Source: Galeruca laticollis
Taxonomy: Eukaryota; Arthropoda; Insecta; Coleoptera; Chrysomelidae
DNA: 64,000 bases
Direction: 5' to 3'
Assembly: GCA_963921935.1 (NCBI GenBank)
Contig: OY998185.1
Location: 2,830,001-2,894,000 of the forward strand
Within the stretch, counting starts at the first letter, position 1. The number at the start of each line of letters is the position of its first letter. This document shows positions 1 to 11,686 of this stretch, piece by piece. A model generated the notes under the pieces. It was not told where the DNA came from. It searched no databases and was given only the letters and a program-made list of their open reading frames with translations. Made by a program: the position numbers and the translations under genes.

Positions 1-412
1 ATACCTTTTTTCAAATGAGACACCCTATATATTATTTCAGCTTCAGATTGGGTCACCTCCCCCATACTTACGAAGTAGAATTTCATATAAGTATATAGGG
101 TATTTCAGAAGTTATGCCCAATTGAACGTAAAAATAATTGTGAGTTCAACGCCTTGTATAGTTCAAACGAAACAATTTGACATCAATATTTTGCAGTCAT
201 AACATTTTGATATTTGTCTAGTTCAGTACCATTTTTTGGATATTACAACATCTGAATACAGGGCGAGCCAAGAGTCGAACACGTGATTTTCTCTATTTTT
301 TCAAATGAATCACACCCTGTATTTCATTTCAAAAAGTGAAAATACACCGTTAAAACTTTTTTTATTTGGCATTCCCTATACCTAAAATCATTAATTTCTG
401 AGATATTGTCAA
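1..412 (+). repeat. Left terminal inverted repeat
   Basis: Inverted partner of 1935-2356. The arms differ by scattered substitutions and small indels, suggesting an old insertion. The inner edge is at gatattgtcaa, mirrored by ttgacaatatc. Confidence 0.85.
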
Positions 413-516
413 ACAAACAAAAAGATTTTAAAAATAATTTAATTGTAACAAGTTAGCTATGGAATAATGACATGTATTTATTAGTAGCATGTCATTCAAC
501 AAACTTTTGAACTTTT

Positions 517-1805
517 GTGAAGATTCATTTACTACTATTTGAAATGAACTTTCCCGCTGAAGAATTAACAGACATGGTTTGGGTATTGGGAGAATATAGT
601 AGGATTTGTTTATTATCAATAAGAATTTACCAAGAGCGATGTCCAGCACGAAGACAACCCATAAAAAGAACGTTGGAAAGGTTGGTTTCTATTGTACAGG
701 TTCAGTACTTCATGAAAAACATGAAAGGACAAAAACTGCAGTTACTGAGAAGAATGAATTTAATTGTATTATAGTACTCCTGAAATTTCGCACCAACGGG
801 ATATCGGTGTAACGTCCGTCCGAAGAATACTGCATAAAAACAAGATGCATCCATACTGCATTCAGTAACAAGAGTTACTCGACGATGACTTTCGTGAAGA
901 GTTCGTTTTTGCGAGTGGGCTCAACAACAAATACATAATCAGATCGATTTATTTGATTGTGTCCTTTTTGGAGATGAAGCAACGTTTCATATGAATGGTA
1001 CCATGAATAGACATAATTTCCATTACTATTCCACAAATAATCCCTATCTTACATCAACTCAAAGTCAAACTAGGTGGTTTCTGAATGTTTGGGGTGGTAT
1101 AATTGGAGACCATGTAATTGGACCACATTTTGTCGATGGAAGAGTGAATGGTCTAGTTTATTTAGACTTTCTAGAAAATCATTTACTGTGAAAATGTTCC
1201 GCTCAACATTCGGCAAATAATGTGGATTTTACACGATGGAGATTCGGCACATCACACTGCTTCAATTCACAATCATCTGATCACCAGATTGAACTAAACT
1301 AAAATTGACTTTTTGATGTACGGTTATGTAAAAAGCCGTGTTTACCAAATACCGCCAACTACACAGAACGATATGAAGGAAAGAATGCCAGAAGTATTTC
1401 AGAATATTAATGTAGAAATGTTCAGAAAAATAAGTCGATCTTTTGAAGATCGACTAGTTTATTTAGACTTTCTAGAAAATCATTTACTGTGAAAATGTTC
1501 CGCACAACATTCGGCAAATAATGTGGATTTTACACGATGGAGATTCGGCACATCACACTGCTTCAATTCACAATCATCTGATCACCAGATTGATCTAAAC
1601 TAAAATTGACTTTTTGATGTACGGTTATGTAAAAAGCCGTGTTTACCAAATACCGCCAACTACACAGAACGATATGAAGGAAAGAATGCCAGAAGTATTT
1701 CAGAATATTAATGTAGAAATGTTCAGAAAAATAAGTCGATCTTTTGAAGATCGACTGCAATGTTGTATTGACGTTTTGGGTGGCCATTTCGAATATTTGG
1801 TATAG
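517..1805 (+). pseudogene. Decayed Tc1/mariner-like transposase
   Basis: Transposase that would cut and paste the flanking element. Reading in shifting frames, 550-660 gives an N-terminal helix-turn-helix of DUF4817 type (ELTDMVWVLGEYSR, then a Y-ER-P-R pattern). 825-860 gives a short second DNA-binding piece. 973-1190 gives the first catalytic block FGDEATFHMNG, followed by NVWGGIIGDHVIGPHF. A degenerate DSAHHT block follows near 1245. The C-terminus YGYVKSRVYQ to LGGHFEYLV ends at 1805. The third catalytic Asp region is lost and a 301-bp tandem duplication disrupts the C-terminal half. At least three frameshifts are needed to join the parts, so no functional protein can be made. Confidence 0.75.
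1153..1755 (+). repeat. 301-bp tandem duplication inside the transposase
   Basis: The block starting ctagtttatttagactttct at 1153 starts again at 1454, with the same order of sequence through gaagatcgact. Period is 301 bp and only a few bases differ. It duplicates the segment between the D1 and C-terminal regions. Confidence 0.9.
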
Positions 1806-1934
1806 AATCAATTATCAATTCACAGTTCACCTTGACTGATGCTATATTATTTTTATAAAAGCATTTGTCCTTCTGTCATTTTTCTATATCTTACTTCTTT
1901 CAATAAATTGTTTGTTCAACTCTTTCTTATTAAA

Positions 1935-2356
1935 TTGACAATATCTCAGAAATTAGTGATTTTGGGTATAGGGAATGTCTAAGAAAAATGAAAGATTATA
2001 AGGTGTATTTTCACTTTTTGAAATGAAATACAGAGTGATTCATTTGAAAAAATCGAGAAAATCATGTGTTCGACTCTTGGCTGGCCCTGTATTCAGATGT
2101 TGTAATATCCAAGAAATGGCACTGTGTCATGAAACTAGGCCAATATCAAAATGTTATGGCTGCAAAATATTGATGTCAAATTGTTTCGTTTGAACTATAC
2201 AAGGCGTTGAAGTCACAATTATTTTTATGTTTAATTGTGCATAACTACTGAAATACCCTATATACTTTTATGAAATCCTACTTTGTAAGTGTGGGGGAGG
2301 TGAGCCCAATCTGAATCTGAAATAATATATAGGGTGTCTCATTTAAAAAAAGGTAT
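1935..2356 (-). repeat. Right terminal inverted repeat
   Basis: Inverted partner of 1-412, ending in aaaaaaaggtat. Confidence 0.85.
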
Positions 2357-2499
2357 GTTTGTTTCACCCTGGTGATAGGGAACACCCAGTACAAATGAAA
2401 ATAATTTTGAAATGTGAAGTTTACAGATGTCTACAATTTTTGTATATAACTTTATTCCATATCTTCTATAATAATGGATATATCGAACTTTGGCGCACC

Positions 2500-2539
<40 letters not shown>
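2357..2539. repeat. Transposon-end-like fragment running into a (TA)n tract
   Basis: Sequence directly outside the first element includes gggaacacccagta and ends ggcgcaccctgta before (TA)n at 2503-2539. CACCCTGTA next to TA repeats is the same kind of end seen at 54740. It is probably a relic terminus of another Tc1/mariner-like element that targeted TA. Confidence 0.4.
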
Positions 2540-2543
<4 letters not shown>

Positions 2544-3559
2544 ATGATTTGTACCATTTATTAGAAAGAATACTAGTCATACATAAATCAAATTTCTTAT
2601 TACCTAATTCAATAAAGCCCAATTTTCTAAAATAGTTTGTCACAGAGGGAATGGTCTTTATATAAATGTAATTGTCTATTTGTTTCAAACACTAACAAGA
2701 ATTGGGAATATCGATGTTGGTGAAAGTGAAATTTGGTTGATTTTGAAATTTGAATATCGCCAAAATTTTGTTACTCTGCTAGCGTCTTAGAATGAAAAAA
2801 TATTTAACTTTACTTTACCTTAGCTCTATATCTTTGGCTTCGTTTCGTTTACAGTAGCTTTATGGTTCCCTAATTCAATTTTAAGTTCAATTATGGGGAG
2901 TAATTACCTTTATATTTCATTTTATTATCTCCCTGGATTAGTTTAATAATAGTTTTGGTTTTTGTTCATGTTTTCTTCTGTTCAAATGGATTTTTGTTTA
3001 TTATTTTTTCTATAATCTTTTTCTCAAAAATAAACTGTCTCTTCTCAATTAATCAATCAATGTCAAACAAAAAACATTCGTCTCCCTGGATTCTTTTCAA
3101 ATTTTTCTTGCTTCAGTTTCCACCAATCACAATTTTTTTTTATATTATTCTCATTCTCTTTTTTTCACATTGAATATAATTATTACTATCTTATTTATAA
3201 AAAGTTTTATTTAGATTTCTAATAAATGCGTTTTATCTATTTACTTACATTTTCAAATCGAAAATTTTATGTGTCAAGTCCTATTTTGATGTTTATATTT
3301 TTTTTACAAGATGTTAAATTTTGTTTGTAGGAATCATAAATTTAGATTTTGTACCTGACTAATAACTTCTCTTTTCTCGCGAAGTTGTTCTTTTCTTTAA
3401 AATTGCTGTTTTAATTACTATAAAAAGGATATGCACAGAAAAATATGGTAATCGTATAAAATGTCTTTTCTAGTTTAATTTCAGTATTTCATTCATATTT
3501 ACAAAATTCATTCTATCAGTTTATTGGTTAATATTCAAATTTTTGATATGATAATTTGA

Positions 3560-3601
<42 letters not shown>

Positions 3602-4915
3602 TATAATATAAAAAACTAATTTTCCATATACAAGTTCTCTTTGCCAATGTTTGATCCCCCGTTTATATTGTTTTCTTCACTTTACAATAGTTTGAAGTTA
3701 ACGTTTACGTTTTTTCCTAACAATTACACACTTCACTCTTATAACAAGGAGTTGGTATATATTAATTAATCCGTTTTTCCCCTTTTTTATATATATCATT
3801 ATGACTTAATTATACCAGAAATCATTTTCCTTTTTTACTTTAACTGTATTAACAAGAATTTCCCCTTTTATTTTTTCCTTTTCAACCTTTCCTTTTCTAT
3901 ATGTCACAACATTTTTCTAAATCAATATATAATTTTAAATTTTCCAACACTTTCACTTTTACTTATAACTTTTAGTTCCTTTATCAGCGCTGTAACTAGG
4001 ATGTTTGTTGCCCTATTAATAAACATTTTCCGTTTAGGTAAGATATAAAAATTTGTTGAAATTTTCTTTCCTAATTGCCTAATAATTTTGTAGCTTGAAG
4101 ATGGCCATTGAATGCCAAAACTAGTTGCTTATAAAGATTTTAAAACATCAGAATAAAACTTGTGACATATTGACACTGAGTATTTTCCTTCATAAAAAAA
4201 TCGTTTCATAAGTCAATAGTAGCATTTGTCCATTTAATTTTTAACGTGTGCTCCATCATGCGACTTATGAAACTTATTATTTAACATACATACTATTATT
4301 TCTTCCCGGTCGTTTTTGAGTTTAACAATCGGCTGCATAAGACATGCGTTGACAATTAAAATTATGGATGTAATTAAGAAATTAAGTACATATTCCTACC
4401 TAATTTTTATTTTTGTTATAAAATTTATATTTAATTCGTTTTATCAACAATATAAAGTTATCTAGAGTATAAATTGGAGCAATTTAAATGCTTCCAATTC
4501 ACTGTTCACGTTTTGTGAAGTGAAATCCTTTTAAAGGTGGTTGGTAAATAAGATTTTGAAGTGCAGTGTTGATGATACATATTTTTTTTTAGTTTCAGAC
4601 AGTACTGATTCAAAATTATCATCATCAGATCCAGCAATAGCTGGCTAAAAGTGCCGTCGAAAACGTTGGAAGGTTTATACAAAATTTTAGTTAAAATATT
4701 GTCCAAATTTGAATTGTATCAAAGAAATAAACGTTAACACATTGCGCTTTTAAACGTTTTAATTAGTACCACGAGGTTGGTACCTCTTAACAACATATTT
4801 CGAGCTTTATCAGTAGTGTTAATATTTATTATTCATATTAGTGAAAATTCACACATCGGAGCAGAATACCCAAAAAGTCAGCAAACATACTTTTAGTTGA
4901 GCAGAGTAATAATTT
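2540..4915. other. AT-rich stretch without recognisable genes
   Basis: Long T-rich sequence with a (AT)n microsatellite at 3564-3599. Short hairpin motifs of the PLE-end type occur near 4096 (gatggcc..gcc then aaaactag) and, on the minus strand, near 4790-4815 (ctgataaagctcgaaat). No open frame with a recognisable domain. Confidence 0.5.
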
Positions 4916-4960
4916 TCAGTAGTAATAACCCAACGATAATGATAATTGTTCGAAAAATGT

Positions 4961-5038
4961 TTATAACAGATTTCGAAAGCTTGTTGCTTGGAAACAGACC
5001 GACGCCGTAGGCATAAGCAACAAGCTTGAGAAAGTTGT
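4961..5038. repeat. Subterminal palindrome of the Crypton
   Basis: aagcttgttgctt (4977-4989) and its exact complement aagcaacaagctt (5015-5027) form a hairpin. Imperfect extension reaches tataacagatttc on one side and gagaaagttgt on the other. The loop is gaaacagaccgacgccgtaggcat-like. The same stem with a much shorter loop is kept in the relative at 27034-27096. Confidence 0.85.
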
Positions 5039-5108
5039 CAATGTTCGAGGGTTATTCGAATAGAAAATTTTTGGCTAATTATAGAAAAAAATACAGAGCA
5101 AAAACAAT

Positions 5109-6200
5109 TTATTTAAAGGTGCAATTAACAAAAGAACAATTAGAAAAGTAAAATGAAGATTCAGACGTGTTAGTTTCTATAACTGAAGAAGACGTATTTC
5201 CACTACACATGTTGTTTATAATTTGATTATGAAGTTCTTGGTCAATATTCAAGTAGGGTTTTATTGAGTTGGCATTGTTATGACCCGTAATTTTTATAAG
5301 CTCTTGCACACCACTTTTGGCTAATCGACTAACCGCGGTCGATCTATTGGGGTGATTAGTATTTTTTTCTTTGACTTTCAAGTTAATCGCCTCTGCAGAC
5401 GATTTTGTCTAATTTTCAATCGTATTTCTTCTAATAGGCATATTATCATACCAGTGATCATTTTCGGCTCTACAGTGACGATTTGTTCTTAAGAATAATC
5501 TGTTGGTTTTGATATCACGTTTTCAAATAATCTGACAGGACAAACCTTGTTGTCGTTGTTTTCTACTAAAAATTTGCTTTCAGTACACATTCTTGAACCA
5601 CCTTGGCAAGTCTTGCTGAATAAAGGGTTATATTGAACTCGATTTGTTATAGAACCATAGTTGTTTGATTCAATACAAAAAAACAAAAAAGTCGGTCAAT
5701 CAAACAGCAGCTTCCCCTTCTCGCCAAGCTAATTATATCACAGCTATGTGATGGAATTTCCATTGCAGCCCTTCGGGGGTATTTTCATTCCATACATTTA
5801 TCATTTTGATTATTTCTGTTGAACTCAATGCTGCCGAACTCTGTTTTCTTTTACAGCGATCCGACTGCAGTTTTCGTCGTATAGAATCGCAGGCAGCTCG
5901 CGCTTATTGAAATACAACACTTGAATGGGTTAATAATCACTTTCATTTCTTTATAATATTTTTCTTGTTAGGTTCCACATGGTTTTGACCGTAGCTTCTT
6001 TAAACCATGTATTTAAACTCTGTACCATCATTCATACTCATGTTCACAGCACAATCTTTTAAAATCGACGTCAATTCTTCCACTGTTCGATTTCCATCTA
6101 ATTGATAATTTATATCATTACAAAGGTCCATAAATGCTTTCCACATAAGCTTTTTACTGTAAACAGTATTTTTTGGTATATTTGCTTCTATAAACGTCAA
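5109..6200 (-). pseudogene. Crypton tyrosine recombinase, broken
   Basis: Tyrosine recombinase that would integrate and excise the Crypton. Three pieces are readable. 6000-6200 holds the N-terminal region IPKNTVYSKKLMWKAF and LDGNRTVEELTSIL, typical of the DUF3504/KIAA1958-like domain. 5489-5686 holds the central part GGSRMCTESKFLVENND and VCPVRLFENVIS. 5109-5381 holds the catalytic C-terminus NRSTAVSRLAKSGVQEL, then ITGHNNANSIKPY, giving the Arg and H-x-x-S motifs and a candidate tyrosine in KPYLN. Stops and frameshifts separate the pieces. The first ~18 codons are missing here but survive in the relative at 26904-26957. Confidence 0.7.
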
Positions 6201-6470
6201 AATCGAAATAAATAAAAATGTACCATGGCAATGTAATAGAGTGAAAACAGCCCATGGGATCTGTTTTCAGTACAATGTTTCTTTGATTCGTTGTGTTCAA
6301 TCAAATGACCTCAAATTAACTGATTTCATTAGATTTCTACCAGAGCAAATTTTTTCCAAACAAATTATTTGATATAATAACCGTAGATACCTCCTAGAGA
6401 TTGATTATATTAGTTACTCCACTAGATCGTTTTTTTTGGTCACACCGAAAACACCGGGTTCGTTCACCGA

Positions 6471-8126
6471 ATGAAATGAATAAAAATAATACTGATTTTT
6501 TTCTTTCTTTTCTTTGTATGTTCATGTATTTTTCTTTATATCGGCTCAACTCATCATAGGTTAATATAGTTTGTAATTTGAAACTTATTGCTCTGATAGT
6601 TTGCGTCCTCCCTTCCTCAAATTTTCGTTACATAACGTTCGGTCATTGGACGACTGTCCCAAACGGATGAAACATCAATATTTTTGTGTATCCTCACATT
6701 GTTATTATTTTAAAAGTTCCTCTTCTTTTCTCAGAAATGTGGTACCATAAATGAATGTAGGTTGGCGAGGCTACTCCTTGTCTCCACCATTTCAAGTTTA
6801 CACATCTGTTCCTCAAACATGCTTTGCTTGAATATGGATTCCCAGTGTTCAGTTCAAATTTTAATAAACAGCTTATCTTTACTAATTTGATCTGTGATTT
6901 TAGTTTTGGCTTGTATTTGTTCCAACCTTAGAGTAATAATAAACATAGAGAGGGCTATTCATTCATAAACACGTTTATTTTTGCGACCAACAATTCTAAA
7001 CGCCAGTAGTGAAATAATGAATGAATTACAAAAAGTGGGGATGGTATTGTAGCTACATGGCCTTGGTAATTTCGGCTGTTTTTCTGACAAACTTGGCACC
7101 GACGAACCATGATAATCGAAAAACATTAAATTAATTAACTTAAAAGTTTATTTTGTCACTAAAAGTTTTGAGAAACACATCAAAACGAAAGAACTAAATG
7201 CTTACGCTCTAGTCGTAATGGCGCTCGAATAAACAAACCACGTTTGGCATTATTTACTACAATACTACGACGATACGAAATGATCGTCGACCACAGTCTG
7301 ACGATATTTGTATCTCTCTTTATATGGTAATTAAACAAAGACAAAACTACTAAATAGATTACTATTGACACATTAAACAGGTACTGAAATTTTGAGCAAT
7401 GTTGCCACTTTTAGTTATAACCATAAAGTTATCTAAGGATACAACAAATACTTGTTTAAAATTTATATAAGAATATGCCTTTATTAAATAAAATTCAAGT
7501 ATTATTAATTAATTTTAAAAATAGCGACTCAAATGCATAAATTAGTATGACTTTTTTTATTTTCATAACTTTTGAACACAATTTCAATTAAACTTCTAAT
7601 TTCATTTTTCCTGCAACTAAAGAGACTGTAAATATGGCAAACCAGTGGGGAAGTGTCCGCAAGTGAGATTAGAATGTGACTCAATGTTTGGGACAAGAAA
7701 AGATCGAAACAAACATATCTATTTTATTTGTTAATCTGAGGTTCCAACAACTTTGTTTATTCAAAACATAGCTATTTGTTAGTCCCACCATTTTTCAAGC
7801 ATGTTTATATTACTTGAAAATCGTTTTGTAATATTATGAAAATGTTGAAGATATAGAAGGTGGGAAACAACAGTACATCTAGCAATGAGTTTAAAGCCAA
7901 ATTGGGTTTTCGATCGTATTAGAGAGTGAATTCATCGCCATTCCGAATCAAACTGGACTAATCAGATGATTTCTCTACTAATACGGACGTCATTGTCCAA
8001 TTAAATGAAAATGGAACTGTCTGCCCGTGGCGAGGATAGAAAAGTGACTAGGGAGTGATGTACTTTCTATATCTTGATACGTTTCAAGTTTGTCGTTGGG
8101 CAAATTCCGATACAGGAAGTTTAAAA
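6471..8126 (+). repeat. Left arm of a 4-kb inverted repeat
   Basis: Reverse complement of 8857-10470 at high identity. The arm begins atgaaatgaataaaaat and ends at caggaagtttaaaa. Differences from the partner are few: scattered substitutions plus one ~45-bp segment near 6854-6898, present here and absent on the right. Open frames inside are short. Minus-strand reading near 6955-7110 gives a small Cys-containing peptide (see 9873-10028). Confidence 0.92.
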
Positions 8127-8856
8127 TACTACTCATCATTCAACTTAACATTATTTCGACTTACCCTGTATACTAGGAAGCTCAGTGACACTTACTCATT
8201 TTAGAAAAGATTTATAATATCGTATAAATATAAACAATTAGCTGATGGGTCATAACATCCTTTTTATGTGCATCATAAACACGCTATACACTTGAATCCT
8301 TACCACAATGTATTATGTTTACACATGTGACAGATCTCGACATCTATTTAAAGATCATGGGTCACTACAAATTCGCGTCTGTTGAAACGACTTTCCGAGT
8401 GGATCACGGAGTCGTTGTCGACAAATGATGGACCGTTTTTCGCGAGCTGAAATTATTCGGCAAAGGTGATTGTAATTTCTCCATATACTCGCTAACAAAC
8501 CGCAAGTGCATGAGGGTAAAATTAGTTCATCCGTGAATTATTGACTGTCGGCGACAGTCAACACGCTAGAGTCAGTGGTGTAAGTGTTCAGATAGAGGAG
8601 ATGGGTTTATTGTCTCCATTGGTTAATATTGAGAGTATTCAAACGATGTTTATTACCTTGTCAAATTAACTATACGGCCTCAAGCTGAACATCTCGCGTG
8701 GGTGATGTTCTGTAGTTATAATTTTCGTATGTCGTGAAGACATTGGTTAATGAATTCTGATTGGCTGACTGCATTAAACGAGAATTGCGCATGTTTGAAC
8801 GGGCATTGTCCGTTTAGAAGAGATGGTGGCAAGACGCATTCGATTTTTCTGTTACC
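8127..8856. other. Spacer of the inverted repeat
   Basis: About 730 bp of unique sequence between the two arms. No domain-bearing ORF is seen. It includes a short perfect palindrome ttgactgtcggcgacagtcaa near 8544-8564. Confidence 0.6.
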
Positions 8857-10470
8857 TTTTTAAACTTCCTGTATCGGAATTTGCCCAACGACAAACTTGA
8901 AACGTATCAAGATATAGAAAGTACATCACTCCCTAGTCACTTTTCTATCCTCGCCACGGGCAGACAGTTCCATTTTCATTTAATTGGACAATGACGTCCG
9001 TATTAGTAGAGAAATCATCTGATTAGTCCAGTTTGATTCGGAATGGCGATGAATTCACTCTCTAATACGATCGAAAACCCAATTTGGCTTTAAACTCATT
9101 GCTAGATGTACTGTTGTTTCCCACCTTCTATATCTTCAACATTTTCATAATATTACAAAACGATTTTCAAGTAATATAAACATGCTTGAAAAATGGTGGG
9201 ACTAACAAATAGCTATGTTTTGAATAAACAAAGTTGTTGGAACCTCAGATTAACAAATAAAATAGATATGTTTGTTTCGATCTTTTCTTGTCCCAAACAT
9301 TGAGTCACATTCTAATCTCACTTGCGGACACTTCCCCACTGGTTTGCCATATTTACAGTCTCTTTAGTTGCAGGAAAAATGAAATTAGAAGTTTAATTGA
9401 AATTGTGTTAAAAAGTTATGAAAATAAAAAAAGTCATACTAATTTATGCATTTGAGTCGCTATTTTTAAAATTAATTAATAATACTTGAATTTTATTTAA
9501 TAAAGGCATATTCTTATATAAATTTTAAACAAGTATTTGTTGTATCCTTACATAGCTTTATGGTTATAACTAAAAGTGGCAACATTATTCAAAATTTCAG
9601 TACCTGTTTAATGTGTCAATAGTAATCTATTTAGTAGTTTTGTCTTTGTTTAATTACCATATAAAGAGAGATACAAATATCGTCAGACTGTGGTCGACGA
9701 TCATTTAGTATCGTCGTAGTATTGTAGTAAATAATGTCAAACGTGGTTTGTTTATTCGAGCGCCATTACGACTAGAGCGTAAGCATTTAGTTCTTTCGTT
9801 TTGATGTGTTTTTCAAAACTTTTAGTGACAAAATAAACTTTTAAGTTAATTAATTTAATGTTTTTCGATTATCATGGTTCGTCGGTGCCAAGTTTGTCAG
9901 AAAAACAGCCGAAATTACCAAGGCCATGTAGCTACAATACCATCCCCACTTTTTGTAATTCATTCATTATTTCACTACTGGCGTTTAGAATTGTTGGTCG
10001 CGAAAATAAACGTGTTTATGAATGAATAGCCCTCTCTATGTTTATTATTACTCTAAGGTTGGAACAAATACAAGCCAAAACTAAAATCACACACTGGGAA
10101 TCCATATTCAAGCAAAGCATGTTTAAGGAACAGATGTGTAAACTTGAAGTGGTGGAGACAAGGAGTAGCCTCGCCAACCTACATTCATTTATGGTACCAC
10201 ATTTCTGAGAAAAGAAGAGGAACTTTTAAAATAATAACAATGTGAGGATACACAAAAATATTGATGTTTCATCCGTTTGGGACAGTCGTCCAATGACCGA
10301 ACGTTATGTAACGAAAATTTGAGGAAGGGAGGACGCAAACTATCAGAGCAATAAGTTTCAAATTACAAACTATATTAACCTATGATGAGTTGAGCCGATA
10401 TAAAGAAAAATACATGAACATACAAAGAAAAGAAAGAAAAAAATCAGTATTATTTTTATTCATTTCATTT
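8857..10470 (-). repeat. Right arm of a 4-kb inverted repeat
   Basis: Inverted partner of 6471-8126. Together the arms and spacer span exactly the interval between the Crypton and a separate hairpin at 10472. Confidence 0.92.
9873..10028 (+). other. Short ORF with weak THAP-like N-terminus, mirrored in the left arm
   Basis: A 51-codon frame starting MVRRCQVCQKNSRNYQGH, followed by VATIPSP. The early C-x2-C and the V-x-x-I-P pattern recall the start of THAP zinc fingers such as those of P-element transposases, but the later Trp and C-x2-H are absent. The same frame occurs at 6955-7110 on the minus strand because of the inverted repeat. It may be an exon remnant of the parental element, or chance. 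Confidence 0.25.
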
Positions 10471-10471
10471 C

Positions 10472-10526
10472 ATTGACAATTGTTTCGATAAATCAATATC
10501 ATCAATTTATCGAAACAATTGTCAAT
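10472..10526. repeat. Perfect 22-bp hairpin beside the inverted repeat
   Basis: 10472-10493 is the exact reverse complement of 10505-10526, with an 11-base loop caatatcatca. The stem contains ttgtttcgataaat. Confidence 0.95.
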
Positions 10527-11234
10527 TTTTTAGAATTTTCAATAACTTTTATTATATTGTGGAATTAACTAGAAACCGTGAGTTTCATTTAAAACACTAA
10601 TATGAGCAGATTCCACGAAGTAAGGGGCGAGACAGTTAATTTCGTTACTGTGGTTTATCCAATTGCAATATTTCGAGTTTGTGGTAGTATGCGTATGAAC
10701 TCATATGTTATTGCACCGTAATTTAAGAATTATTTTCAAATTTTTTTATTGAAATGTTATTCTGTGCCAAAGATATGTATGATATGTTAATGATTTAACG
10801 TTAAAGTGTAATACTTGGGTATAGGGAATCAAGTGTATAGAGTTTTCTCATTTTATTGGGCAATTGGGTACTCATTAAGAGAAGGTTTATTTAAATGTAA
10901 GTTACTGGCTTATTTGTACACATTTCTACTAACCGAACAATCCAAGGTGCTACTAAAGTCGAAATAATTAAGGCTTTAAATTGGAGGCAATTTTGGGATA
11001 TCATTTAAAGTGTAACTTGTGATTTTAATTGGGAAATTAATAGGATTTTAAATTACCTTACCTTAGTGTAATTTAGGGATATAATTGGGACATACTTGAA
11101 AGTGCACCGTTTTGATAACTCCTTAGTAAAAATTGTGGTACTTAAGGATTGAGTTATTACATAGAGGGTAACATTAGCTATTAAAAGGGAGGGGTACATG
11201 ATTGTTTGGGATATCAGTTTTATATATATTGACT
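10527..11234. other. Unassigned AT-rich stretch
   Basis: No ORF with a recognisable domain and no obvious repeat between the hairpin and the pogo-type element. Confidence 0.5.
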
Positions 11235-11236
11235 TA

Positions 11237-11262
11237 GGGTCAATGTGGGTAATTGGAAACAG
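11237..11262 (+). repeat. Left terminal inverted repeat of the pogo-type element
   Basis: Starts gggtcaatgtgggtaattgg. The complement lies at 14334-14359, with TA immediately outside both ends. Confidence 0.85.
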
Positions 11263-11686
11263 ATATGGAGTTTCAATGCTTTTATTCACTATTTTTTTTT
11301 ATCTCATTAGCTATGGTTTATAATTGCAGTATAAATATCACAGTCTTTTTCCAATATATTTTTGATTATACCATTATTAAAAAACAAATATTTTAAACAA
11401 AAAATGGTGTTTTTATTTACCCCAAAAAAATTAAATAAATTAGGATGTCGGGGGTAAATGAAAACAGGTTGGTTTTTGGGTATTGAAATAAAGATAATAT
11501 ATGACAGGGTAAATGGAAACCATTTGTAAATATGTTTTGATGCCAAGTGCAACTATTTCTTGTGTTACCAATTACCCCCTCATTGTATTAACTAATAATT
11601 TGGCAAAATAGGGACAACGGTTTATTGAAAAATTAACAACAATTATTTTAGTAAGATAAAACATTATTTTAAGTAAGAAACTAAAT

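Larger units (their letters stand above)
1..2356 (+). mobile_element. Tc1/mariner-like DNA transposon with long terminal inverted repeats
   Basis: A DNA transposon of the IS630-Tc1-mariner superfamily. The first ~412 bases recur as the reverse complement at 1935-2356, with the outermost bases ataccttttttcaaatgag matching the right end at 2337-2356 apart from a substitution. Between the arms lies a degenerate transposase reading rightwards. The left end coincides with the window edge, so the true outer boundary and target duplication are not visible on that side. Termini of about 0.4 kb are long for Tc1/mariner relatives. The element is dead because of frameshifts and an internal duplication. 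Confidence 0.8.
4916..6355 (-). mobile_element. Crypton-type tyrosine recombinase element
   Basis: Boundaries come from comparison with the shorter relative at 26711-27142. The two share the 5' flank (near 6355 here, containing tttgctct), the 5' UTR with ttatttcgattttgacgttt, and the 3' end terminating in ggttattactactga near 4916. The ends carry no inverted repeats, as expected for Cryptons, which move by a tyrosine recombinase rather than a DDE transposase. The internal ORF is broken. A strong palindrome lies near the 3' end at 4961-5038. Confidence 0.7.

Noticed and set aside
2955..3173. Phe-rich ORF as a membrane peptide
   Set aside because: Composition follows directly from T-rich DNA; no start context, homologue or neighbour supports it.
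6471..10470. Interpretation of the 4-kb inverted repeat as a Maverick/Polinton
   Set aside because: No polymerase B, integrase or capsid-type coding is present and the spacer is only 0.73 kb.
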